Shown here: in pieces, positions 1 to 5,810 of the stretch
Layout: every line of letters begins with the position of its first letter
Numbering within the stretch: position 1 is the stretch's first letter
Assembly (NCBI GenBank): GCA_023434145.1
Contig: JAEYTI010000232.1
Location: 1 to 16,521 of the forward strand
Direction: 5' to 3'
Length of the DNA: 16,521 nt
Source of the DNA: Chloroflexota bacterium
GTDB lineage: Bacteria > Chloroflexota > Anaerolineae > Anaerolineales > Anaerolineaceae
The notes under the pieces: model-generated
Told to the model about the DNA's origin: nothing
The model's input: only the letters and a program-made list of their open reading frames with translations
Database searches by the model: none
Translations under genes and position numbers: made by a program

Positions 1-23
1 CTCTGCATCGCCCATAATTTCGC

Positions 24-53
24 AAAAATGGCGAGCGCCTGATCGCCATTTTT
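24..53 (+). terminator. Intrinsic terminator
   Basis: A perfect 11-bp inverted repeat (24-34 with 43-53) encloses an 8-base loop, and the right arm runs into an unbroken T tract up to about position 56. This is the standard rho-independent layout for a plus-strand gene ending upstream of the window. The left arm begins with five A residues, so it may also work, more weakly, for minus-strand transcripts. Confidence 0.75.
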
Positions 54-87
54 TTTCCTTTTTCAAAACCAACTTTTTTGAATCAAG

Positions 88-120
88 GGGGCTGTCTGAA
101 TTTACTTTTCAGACAGCCCC
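88..120. repeat. Inverted repeat downstream of the small membrane protein gene
   Basis: A perfect 13-bp stem (88-100 with 108-120; arm GGGGCTGTCTGAA) closes on a 7-base loop. It lies 20 bases beyond the stop codon of the minus-strand gene at 141-755. Neither side has a convincing T tract immediately after the stem, although a T/A-rich stretch follows further on. It may act as a 3'-end stabiliser or an imperfect terminator for that gene. Confidence 0.6.
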
Positions 121-140
121 AAAACAAATCAGAAACCCCC

Positions 141-755
141 TTAGCGCCGGAAAATGCGCGCGGTTGCGGGCTGCAGCCGCTGCGCCAGCTCCGCCCAGCG
201 GCTGCTGGCAGGCTCCACGGCGAGCTTGTCGAGCTGGCGTGGGCGATAGCGGTTCAAAACGTGTTGAACCAGGCTCGTGGTATAAGGCTCTGCATGGATC
301 TTGACCAGCACATCGCTCTGGCGCAGGCTCTCGGCGTAGCGCTCGGCTTCTTCCATCGGGATGCCGAAGCCCAGCAACCTCCCGAACAGCTCGCCCATGG
401 CTGCGCCTCCGAAAACACCGGCAGTGATTGCGACTGCCAGCGCTGTCCAGCCTTCAAAGCTGGGCAGGGGCAGCAGCCCGAATAGAGAAAGCATCCCCGC
501 CATCAATCCAATCGAGAAGCCAATGCCCGCCCCAATCTGCGCGCCGACCGCGTTCTCACCCGGCAGGCGGGCAGACTGCACCAGCGCCGTGCCTTCCACA
601 ATTTCCAGGTATTCGCCCGCCTCGAGCCCCGTGGCATCCCGCTTGCGCGTGTAGAGGCGGATATTTTCCCGTGGAAACCCATAATCAATGAGCTCACGAA
701 CAGCTCCGTTGGCAATGGTAAAGTTGTCGTACGCGGCGATGACCGATAAATCCAA
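141..755 (-). CDS. Small membrane protein with general-stress-like N-terminal domain
   Basis: The 204-residue product is not a named family to me. Residues 3-38 (VIAAYDNFTIANGAVRELID and following) resemble the short alpha/beta domain of YflT/GSP17M-type general stress proteins. Residues 68-97 and 103-130 are two glycine- and alanine-rich hydrophobic segments of the glycine-zipper type, probably membrane hairpins. The tail from 135 looks like the second half of the alpha/beta domain (SDVLVKIHAEP), so the membrane part may be inserted in it. I chose TTG at 755 because GGGAGGGA lies directly upstream. The open frame runs on to 992, but that extension crosses the hairpin at 784-828 and shows no conserved look. 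A role in envelope stress is inferred only from the fold resemblance. Confidence 0.7.
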   Translation of the reverse strand: MDLSVIAAYDNFTIANGAVRELIDYGFPRENIRLYTRKRDATGLEAGEYLEIVEGTALVQSARLPGENAVGAQIGAGIGFSIGLMAGMLSLFGLLPLPSFEGWTALAVAITAGVFGGAAMGELFGRLLGFGIPMEEAERYAESLRQSDVLVKIHAEPYTTSLVQHVLNRYRPRQLDKLAVEPASSRWAELAQRLQPATARIFRR

Positions 756-783
756 AGTTCCCTCCCAATAAGGGTGTGTTTCT

Positions 784-828
784 GTTTGTTGGCGGCAGGG
801 GAACGACCTTCCCCTGCCGCCAACAAAC
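784..828. repeat. 20-bp perfect hairpin in the leader region
   Basis: Arms 784-803 and 809-828 are perfectly complementary over 20 bp around a 5-base loop. The right arm begins about 28 bases upstream of the TTG start of the minus-strand membrane protein gene and spans its predicted transcription start. The hairpin would therefore form at or near the 5' end of that mRNA, or act as a DNA cruciform or operator. The arm contains TTTGTTGG, a short match to the stem of the 85-bp repeat at 7798-7882, but the rest differs. Confidence 0.75.
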
Positions 829-830
829 GT

Positions 831-859
831 TTTATATGAATAAGTGCAAAGCCGGCCAA
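831..859 (-). promoter_or_regulatory. Promoter candidate for the small membrane protein gene
   Basis: Read on the minus strand, TTGGCC (859-854) is followed after exactly 17 bp by TATAAA (836-831). These match 4 of 6 and 5 of 6 positions of the sigma-70 consensus. Transcription would begin near 824, giving a leader of about 68 bases that contains the 784-828 hairpin. This is a sequence match only. Confidence 0.4.
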
Positions 860-1059
860 TAATCAATAATAAATTGGAATAAAATTTTGGCTCTTCTCGT
901 AGAAGAAGATGAGGAGCCAACCTGAATAATTTCTGGCGGGCCGGAGCGCCAGCTCTGTGTGTAAATATAGCGAAGATGCTTCGGTGTCTCAAGGGGGTGA
1001 GTGCCTTCTACGCGGTGGGAGTTTCCCCCTTACCCTTATGGGTAGGCTTAGCCCCCTAA

Positions 1060-1114
1060 GTACGTATATATTTGCGGCGAACGATTTAATCGTTCGCCGC
1101 AAATATATACGTAC
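1060..1114. repeat. 55-base near-perfect palindrome after the regulator gene
   Basis: Arms 1060-1086 and 1088-1114 are complementary over 27 bp with a single central base, so the whole 55 bases form one palindrome (inner arm TTTGCGGCGAACGATT). It begins 8 bases past the stop codon of the minus-strand regulator gene. There is no T tract, so it is not a classical intrinsic terminator. It could still end or protect the transcript, or extrude as a cruciform. Confidence 0.8.
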
Positions 1115-1122
1115 ATTAGAAA

Positions 1123-4100
1123 CTACCACTCGGTCAGCTTCCAGATCTCCGATTGGGGAACATCCGCTAGGTTTGTTGCGGAACCTGTCTCTTCGCCGAT
1201 CTCGGTAAAGATGATAACGGCTTGCTTCAACTGCGCCATAGCCTCTTCGCCGCGCCCGCTCTTGTGCAGCAAGTCGGCCAGATTGTTGTGCAGGGCTGCC
1301 TGCCGGTGGCGGTCGCCCAGGCGGGTGCATAGATCCAGCGCCTGCCTGGCGTACAAAATGGCCTGATCGAGTTTGCCGCTTTCTCCGTAAACCAGCGCCA
1401 GATTGTTCAGCGCGGCAACCCGAGCCGAAGGATCGTCCAGCGCACCGGCGGCGCTCAAACTTGCCTCCAGGTGCTGGATGGCCGCGTCCAGGTCGCTTCG
1501 CGCCCGGTCCAGCACGCCCAGTACGTTGTAAGCCTGGGCGAGCGCGTTCATATCCTGGCATCTTTCGGCAATTTTCAGCGCCTGCTGGGCCATCGTGTCC
1601 GCGCGGGCCAGTTCACCCAGCGCGTGCGCGGTCAGGCTGCGGTCGGCGTACAAATGCACCTGGAAGGCCGGATCCAGGCTGTCCTCACCCGCTTCGAGGC
1701 TGGCAATGTAGTGGCTCTCTGCCAGCTTCCACGCCCCAAGGCGGTGATGGACATTGCCCAACTTGTGCTCCAGGTTGGAGAGGCAGGCCGGTTTGCACAG
1801 CGCCGCGGCAGCCTCGTAGCTTGCCAGCGCCGCGCCATACTCGCCGTGCAGGGTGTGCAGGTCGCCGATTGCCTCGTGCAACCCAGCCTGATCGGGGTGA
1901 CCGGCTGCCAGCGCTGCCTGGAAATGCGCCAGGGCTTCCACATTGGCGAATAACCGCCGCGCGTGCTCGCCTGCCAGCAGGTGATAATCCGCCGCCTGGG
2001 CATCCTGCCCGGCGAGCTGGTAGTGATATGCTACCGCGCCGGCATTCTCTAATCTGTCTGAAAGCGGGCGGGCCAGCACTTCGGCAATGCGGCGGTGCAG
2101 CAGGCGGCGGCGCGCCATACTGGTCTCTTCATAGATCAGGGCGCGCAGCTTTTCGTGCGTGAAGTCGTAACGGATCTCCGTGCCGCTGGTATCCTGCTCC
2201 ACGATGAGCCCGGCAGCGAGGAGCTGGTCTAACCCGTCGATAGCTTCCAATTCGCTGCGCCCCGAGGCTTCGCGCAGGGTCTGGTAGTCAAAAGATCGCC
2301 CGATCACCGCGGCGGTGCTGAGGAGCTGCGCGGCAGTCGAATCGAGACCATTGATACGCGAGCGCAGCAAGTCGCGGACGCCGGTAGGCATCGCCCAGGC
2401 TTTGCCTGTATCCTGCCTGGCAGGCCCCGCGAATTGCGGTCCCAGCATTTCCAGGTAGGCCATCGCAACAAACGGCAGTCCTTCGCTCTCCTCGAATAGG
2501 CGGCGGCCCAGCGCCTCGGGCTCTTCTCGCTGCATTCCAGGGTGCGCGCGCACCAGGTCGATCACAGCCTGCTGCGGCAGGCGGTTCAGGCGCAGGCGCA
2601 GCGCCAGCCCAGATCGGTCGAGCTCGGCAGCCAGCCGTTCCAGATTCTCCACCGTTTCGCCCATCTCGTTGCGCCACGTCGCCAGGATCATCAGGCGGTT
2701 ATCGCGCAGCCGCCGCGCCAGATAGGTGAGCAGGCTGATGGAGGCGGAGTCGGCCCAGTGCAGGTCGTCGAGGAACAGCACGCCGGGTGTACGCCCCGCC
2801 AGCAGATTCTCCAACACCTGCCGCAGCGCCTCAAAGAACCTGGCCTGCGCGCCTTCATCACCAGGCGGGAGCGAGGGCAGCCCGGGAGCCAGAGCAGATA
2901 TTTCCGGCAGCAGCCGCCCGGCTTCTACCAGAGTCGCCGGGGCAATAGCCCCCAGCCGCTCGGCGGTTTCGGTTTGCGCCGCCGGGGCTTTTAGCGCCCC
3001 TGCCAGCCCGTTGATAAATGGGGCATACGCCAGCCCGCCTTCGCCCGAGTAGCAGCGCGCCTGGATAATCCGCGCACCCTTGCTGCGCGCGTAGGCCAGA
3101 AATTCTTCCGCCAGCCGTGTTTTGCCAATACCTGCTTCGCCTTCCAGGCTGGCAAAGACACCGCGCTCTAGCTGGTCAAAGCGATCGAGCAGGCGCTGCC
3201 ACTCATTTTCACGACCGACCAGCGGGCGCGAAAGCGCTGCGGACTGCCGGGCAGGCGCCGGATCTGTTAGGAACTCGGTTTCATTGGTTGAAGCAGGCGG
3301 AATTGGCGTCTGCTTACTTGTCAGTGCTGTATCACCACTGTACAGAACTTCCAGCCTGGGCAAAAGAGCATCCAGCGGCTCGTGGTTTAAGATCAACTGA
3401 TACAGGCGGGTTGTTTCTTCCAGCGGGGCAACGCCCAGCTCCTGATCGAGTATTCGCACGCATTCGCGGTACTGGCGCAGCGCCGCGTTGCGCTGATCCA
3501 TTTGGGCGTAGAGCAGCATCAACAGGTGATGGGCCGATTCGTTCAGCGTATCGAGCGAGAGCCACCGCCGGGCGTAGAACAGTGCATCCTCAGGCTTACT
3601 TTGCGCGGAAAGCGCATGGGCCAGCCGTTCCAGCACCTTTGAGAGCTCGCGGCGCAGGGTTTCTTCTTGAAAAAACTGCCATTCTTCGAAACCCGGGCTG
3701 TCGCGGAGGTTAAACCCGGCCATAAACGGCTCATGGTACAAATCTGCGGCAGCTTTCCAATGGTTGATACAGCCCTCGCAAACCGTGCCGGTGGGGTGGG
3801 CATGCACAGCGGCGGCAGATGTGTGTTCACGGAAGACGTGCACGTCCAGCCAGTACTCGGCCCCATGCGCGAGGCCGATGGAATCGCGGTTAGATTCCAG
3901 GTATGCGCCGGCCAGGGCTTTGTTCAGGGTGGAGAGGGTACGCCGTAAGGCAGCGCGCGCGCTGGTCTGGTCGTAATCGGACCACATCAAACCGGCGAGC
4001 GAGTCGCGCTGGTGCGGTTGGCCTGTTACAGCCAAATACGCCAGCAGGGCAGTGGCCTTGCGGGTATCCACTTCGACTTGAGCGCCATTGAGCAGAATGC

Positions 4101-4137
4101 GTGGCGAACCGAACAGATGTAGTGTCAACTCTGGCAC
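1123..4137 (-). CDS. BTAD/SARP-type transcriptional regulator with AAA ATPase and TPR domains
   Basis: The 1004-residue product looks like a large STAND-type transcriptional activator. Residues 1-95 form an OmpR/SARP-like winged helix (RDSLAGLMW...ARAALRRTLSTLNKAL). Residues 97-250 are a bacterial transcriptional activation (BTAD) domain. Residues 303-317 (RPLVGRENEWQRLLD) open an AAA/NB-ARC-like ATPase with Walker A GEAGIGKT at 333-340 and Walker B VLFLDDLHWAD at 453-463. The C-terminal third, from about 700, is a run of TPR-like helical repeats. No LuxR-type C-terminal helix-turn-helix is present, so DNA binding must come from the N-terminus. Translation starts at GTG 4137 behind a strong GGGAGGAGGT. 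The gene diverges from the cytochrome c gene, and paired CGTAACG half sites upstream of two neighbouring genes make these likely targets. The target and effector are inferred, not shown. Confidence 0.92.
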   Translation of the reverse strand: MPELTLHLFGSPRILLNGAQVEVDTRKATALLAYLAVTGQPHQRDSLAGLMWSDYDQTSARAALRRTLSTLNKALAGAYLESNRDSIGLAHGAEYWLDVHVFREHTSAAAVHAHPTGTVCEGCINHWKAAADLYHEPFMAGFNLRDSPGFEEWQFFQEETLRRELSKVLERLAHALSAQSKPEDALFYARRWLSLDTLNESAHHLLMLLYAQMDQRNAALRQYRECVRILDQELGVAPLEETTRLYQLILNHEPLDALLPRLEVLYSGDTALTSKQTPIPPASTNETEFLTDPAPARQSAALSRPLVGRENEWQRLLDRFDQLERGVFASLEGEAGIGKTRLAEEFLAYARSKGARIIQARCYSGEGGLAYAPFINGLAGALKAPAAQTETAERLGAIAPATLVEAGRLLPEISALAPGLPSLPPGDEGAQARFFEALRQVLENLLAGRTPGVLFLDDLHWADSASISLLTYLARRLRDNRLMILATWRNEMGETVENLERLAAELDRSGLALRLRLNRLPQQAVIDLVRAHPGMQREEPEALGRRLFEESEGLPFVAMAYLEMLGPQFAGPARQDTGKAWAMPTGVRDLLRSRINGLDSTAAQLLSTAAVIGRSFDYQTLREASGRSELEAIDGLDQLLAAGLIVEQDTSGTEIRYDFTHEKLRALIYEETSMARRRLLHRRIAEVLARPLSDRLENAGAVAYHYQLAGQDAQAADYHLLAGEHARRLFANVEALAHFQAALAAGHPDQAGLHEAIGDLHTLHGEYGAALASYEAAAALCKPACLSNLEHKLGNVHHRLGAWKLAESHYIASLEAGEDSLDPAFQVHLYADRSLTAHALGELARADTMAQQALKIAERCQDMNALAQAYNVLGVLDRARSDLDAAIQHLEASLSAAGALDDPSARVAALNNLALVYGESGKLDQAILYARQALDLCTRLGDRHRQAALHNNLADLLHKSGRGEEAMAQLKQAVIIFTEIGEETGSATNLADVPQSEIWKLTEW

Positions 4138-4150
4138 GCGTACCTCCTCC

Positions 4151-4183
4151 CTAGTATGGTAATTCTACTAGAAAACCCATCAA
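4151..4183 (-). promoter_or_regulatory. Possible promoter and inverted-repeat operator of the regulator gene
   Basis: On the minus strand TTGATG (4183-4178) and TACCAT (4161-4156) are 16 bp apart, a 4-of-6 match each. The interval between and across them carries CTAGTA (4151-4156) and TACTAG (4166-4171), an inverted repeat with a 9-base centre that could bind a dimeric regulator. The predicted start lies very near the ribosome binding site, which weakens the promoter call. Confidence 0.25.
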
Positions 4184-4204
4184 TTTTGTACATAATGGCT
4201 CTTC

Positions 4205-4267
4205 GGGAGTTGGCGTAGTCGTAGGGGGAATTGCTGTGTAATTCCCCCTACGACTACACCAATTCCC
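4205..4267. repeat. Long inverted repeat between divergent genes
   Basis: The inner arms 4215-4232 and 4240-4257 are complementary over 18 bp around a 7-base loop. Beyond one mismatch, 4205-4213 pairs with 4259-4267 except for one G-T wobble, giving a stem of about 28 bp. It lies in the divergent intergenic region, 68 bases from the regulator start and about 100 bases from the cytochrome start, directly next to the direct repeat at 4274-4292. Confidence 0.75.
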
Positions 4268-4273
4268 GAATTC

Positions 4274-4292
4274 CGTAACGCTTTCCGTAACG
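4274..4292 (+). promoter_or_regulatory. Direct-repeat activator site upstream of the cytochrome gene
   Basis: Two identical CGTAACG heptamers (4274-4280 and 4286-4292) lie 12 bp apart, start to start. The 19-base block matches 17 positions of the block at 5739-5757 upstream of the phosphatase/kinase gene. Heptamer direct repeats about one helical turn apart are the known site type of SARP/BTAD regulators, usually with an 11-bp period, and such a regulator is encoded divergently here. The site lies 74 bases before the cytochrome start codon. No clear -10 box follows at the expected distance; TACACT at 4313-4318 is the nearest candidate. Confidence 0.5.
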
Positions 4293-4366
4293 GCGGAAGA
4301 ACGGGTGGAGCGTACACTTCCTGATGGACACCGAAAGAAACCGTATATCGTTTTGGAGGAATGCAA

Positions 4367-5353
4367 ATGACCAACACACTCATCATGGTGGCACTGCTTG
4401 CGCTGGCAGTCTTGTTCATCTTCCTGGCAGTACGCGCATTGCGCAGCCGCGCCTGGATCAAATGGCCCGCGTTTGTGCTTTCTGGCCTGCTGGGCCTCGT
4501 CTTTCTCGCTGTGACTGCCGTAGCTGGCCTGGGCTTCTACAAATTGAGCAACCCGCCGTATCAATACCCCCCGGTTGAGGCCAGTCTTCCGGTGACGGGT
4601 GGAGCGATGAGCCAGGATCAGCTCGTCGCGCGCGGCGAAAAACTTGCTTATTTGTGCGGCGACTGTCACTCTAGCAATCAGACTGCTGTACTCGACGGCA
4701 GCGCAGAAGACTTCTTCGCTGACCCTTCAGCGCCCCCGGTCGGCTCGATGTGGGCGCCGAATATTACCCCTGGCGGCGTGTTGAAGGACTACACCGATGC
4801 GCAGCTCGTCCGCGCCATCCGCGAAGGTATCGACAACCAGGGCAGGCCCATGGTGATCATGCCAAGCTATGCCTTCCGGCACATGAGCGATGAAGATGTA
4901 GCGGCTGTGGTCGCTTACCTGCGCTCGCAGCCCGCAGTGGAACGCGAACTACCCGACCGCCAGATGAACGTTGTTGCAGCGGTCCTGTTTGGCTCTGGTA
5001 TGTTCCCCATGTCGGCGCAGGCGCCTGTCACCGAGCCAGTAGTTGCTCCCGCGCCGGGCACAGAGGATCATGGCAAATACATCGTCGACATCATGGGATG
5101 CGCGGACTGCCACGGCGAGAAGATGGACGGCGATGGCATGTTCGGCCCGGGCGTCAACCTGACTCAGATCGTACCCACGTGGACCGAGGAAGAGTTCCTG
5201 ACCTTCTTCCGCACCGCTACCGATCCAAAGACCGGGCGCGCCGTTACCGAAATGCCGGTAGGCTCGTACGATAAGGCCCTGAGCGACGAAGAATTGTCGG
5301 ATATGTGGAAATTCATGCACGGCATGCCCCGCGTTGAAAGCCCCGCTCAGTAA
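4367..5353 (+). CDS. Membrane-anchored diheme cytochrome c
   Basis: The 328-residue protein begins with two hydrophobic segments (about residues 4-24 and 34-58), which should anchor it with the rest outside the cytoplasmic membrane. Two class I cytochrome c domains follow. The first has CGDCH at 97-101 and a likely distal Met ligand in IMPSY near 165. The second has CADCH at 245-249 and a likely Met ligand in EMPVGSY. The NITPGGVLKDYTDAQLVRAI pattern and pairing resemble cytochrome subunits of membrane dehydrogenases. No dehydrogenase partner is adjacent, so the electron donor is unknown. I chose ATG 4367 rather than 4361 because GGAGGA ends at 4360 and leaves no spacing for the first. A paired CGTAACG site upstream suggests control by the divergent BTAD regulator. 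Confidence 0.92.
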   Translation: MTNTLIMVALLALAVLFIFLAVRALRSRAWIKWPAFVLSGLLGLVFLAVTAVAGLGFYKLSNPPYQYPPVEASLPVTGGAMSQDQLVARGEKLAYLCGDCHSSNQTAVLDGSAEDFFADPSAPPVGSMWAPNITPGGVLKDYTDAQLVRAIREGIDNQGRPMVIMPSYAFRHMSDEDVAAVVAYLRSQPAVERELPDRQMNVVAAVLFGSGMFPMSAQAPVTEPVVAPAPGTEDHGKYIVDIMGCADCHGEKMDGDGMFGPGVNLTQIVPTWTEEEFLTFFRTATDPKTGRAVTEMPVGSYDKALSDEELSDMWKFMHGMPRVESPAQ

Positions 5354-5372
5354 ATCTATATTGATACTTACA

Positions 5373-5419
5373 GTATCGTTGTTGCGTGGTCGACTTTGAC
5401 GACCACGCAACAACGATAC
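5373..5419. repeat. 20-bp hairpin after the cytochrome gene
   Basis: Arms 5373-5392 and 5400-5419 are perfectly complementary around a 7-base loop. Beyond a small bulge, TACTT (5365-5369) can pair with AAGTA (5421-5425). It begins 19 bases after the cytochrome stop codon. No T tract follows, so it resembles the other intergenic hairpins here more than a standard terminator. Confidence 0.7.
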
Positions 5420-5517
5420 GAAGTACGAGTAGCTATTCCGATCCGTCGGGTAGTGCTCTGTGGGAGCGTTGCGCAGCAACTTTCTCATAGAAAACCTGCC
5501 TGGCCTGAGCCGTCCAA

Positions 5518-5557
5518 CCACGAGGTCGTTTGGGCAATTAGCCCGGCGGCCTCGTGG
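5518..5557. repeat. Compound hairpin
   Basis: CCACGAGG (5518-5525) pairs with CCTCGTGG (5550-5557). Inside it GGGC (5532-5535) pairs with GCCC (5541-5544) around AATTA, with two flanking wobble pairs. It can fold on either strand. I recognise no named element. Confidence 0.5.
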
Positions 5558-5594
5558 CCCATTCATTATCGTTTATCAAAGTGATACAATTAGT

Positions 5595-5679
5595 ACCTAT
5601 TCGATAATTGATTTGTGTTTGTTGTTTGTGCGACAACGTCGCACAAACAACAAACACAAAAAATAATTTTTGGGTAGGT
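5595..5679. repeat. 85-bp hairpin element with terminal inverted repeats, copy 1
   Basis: This block matches 7798-7882 at 68 of 85 positions without gaps. Its ends form imperfect terminal inverted repeats: the first 15 bases, starting ACCTATTCGATAATT, match the complement of the last 15 at 11 positions. The centre is a perfect 23-bp stem (5612-5634 with 5638-5660) with a 3-base loop. No target-site duplication is evident. It looks like a MITE-like or REP-like non-coding repeat. No transposase is in the window. Confidence 0.7.
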
Positions 5680-5738
5680 TTTTTGTCTCGATGGGGGAAA
5701 TCGCGGTGGAGCAGGGGAAATTGATATTGCTCGCGTCG

Positions 5739-5770
5739 CGTAACGATTTCCGTAATGATTTGCATACTAT
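5739..5770 (+). promoter_or_regulatory. Direct-repeat activator site and -10 box of the phosphatase/kinase gene
   Basis: CGTAACG (5739-5745) and CGTAATG (5751-5757) are heptamer repeats with a 12-bp period, nearly identical to the site upstream of the cytochrome gene. Seven bases after the second repeat comes TACTAT (5765-5770), a fair -10 box, with no recognisable -35 hexamer. An activator repeat in place of the -35, ending about 8 bp before the -10, is the arrangement described for SARP-regulated promoters. Transcription would start near 5777, 53-54 bases after the second repeat lies the ATG at 5811. Confidence 0.5.
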
Positions 5771-5810
5771 CGCTGCGTATGATGAAACCAGAAAGGGGCT
5801 TTGAGGGATA

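Larger units (their letters stand above)
756..1122. other. Gene-free stretch with several inverted repeats
   Basis: No convincing gene is present. The stretch holds two long inverted repeats (784-828 and 1060-1114, listed separately) and a minus-strand promoter candidate. A shorter imperfect hairpin has arms at 887-896 and 911-920 (core TTGGCTC with GAGCCAA). A small stem at 1031-1044 reads TACCC-TTAT-GGGTA. G- and C-runs at 991-997 and 1025-1031 could also pair. Open frames here are short and overlap the palindromes, so they are probably chance. Confidence 0.6.
5354..5810. other. 457-base gene-free region packed with inverted repeats
   Basis: No real gene is visible. In order, it contains a 20-bp hairpin after the cytochrome gene (5373-5419), a small stem GTTGC-GCA-GCAAC near 5468-5480, a branched hairpin (5518-5557), one copy of an 85-bp terminal-inverted-repeat element (5595-5679), and the direct-repeat promoter region of the next gene (5739-5770). 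A long antisense open frame entering from the phosphatase gene crosses the area but looks like a GC-rich shadow. Confidence 0.65.

Noticed and set aside
756..992. N-terminal extension of the small membrane protein to 992
   Set aside because: The extra 79 codons cross a 20-bp hairpin and a promoter candidate, use a TTG start without a ribosome binding site, and show no membrane or domain character matching the rest. TTG 755 has GGGAGGGA in place.
1123..1250. LuxR-type helix-turn-helix at the C-terminus of the large regulator
   Set aside because: The last residues continue the helical TPR pattern and no LuxR motif is visible; the DNA-binding domain is at the N-terminus.
1461..2162. 233-residue plus-strand open frame opposite the TPR region
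   Set aside because: It is Pro/Arg/Ala-rich low-complexity sequence opposite a well-supported regulator gene, with no ribosome binding site.
4361..4366. ATG at 4361 as start of the cytochrome c gene
   Set aside because: It directly abuts the GGAGGA ribosome binding site, leaving no spacer. ATG 4367 in the same frame has normal spacing.
4151..4669. 172-residue minus-strand open frame over the cytochrome promoter
   Set aside because: It covers the long inverted repeat, the direct repeats and the start of the cytochrome gene, and has no recognisable domain.
5373..5679. CRISPR array or tandem-repeat locus
   Set aside because: The inverted repeats differ in sequence and spacing, and there are no regularly spaced identical direct repeats and no cas genes.
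5595..5679. Insertion sequence with target-site duplication
   Set aside because: The element is only 85 bp, has no coding capacity, and neither copy shows a convincing duplication of flanking bases.
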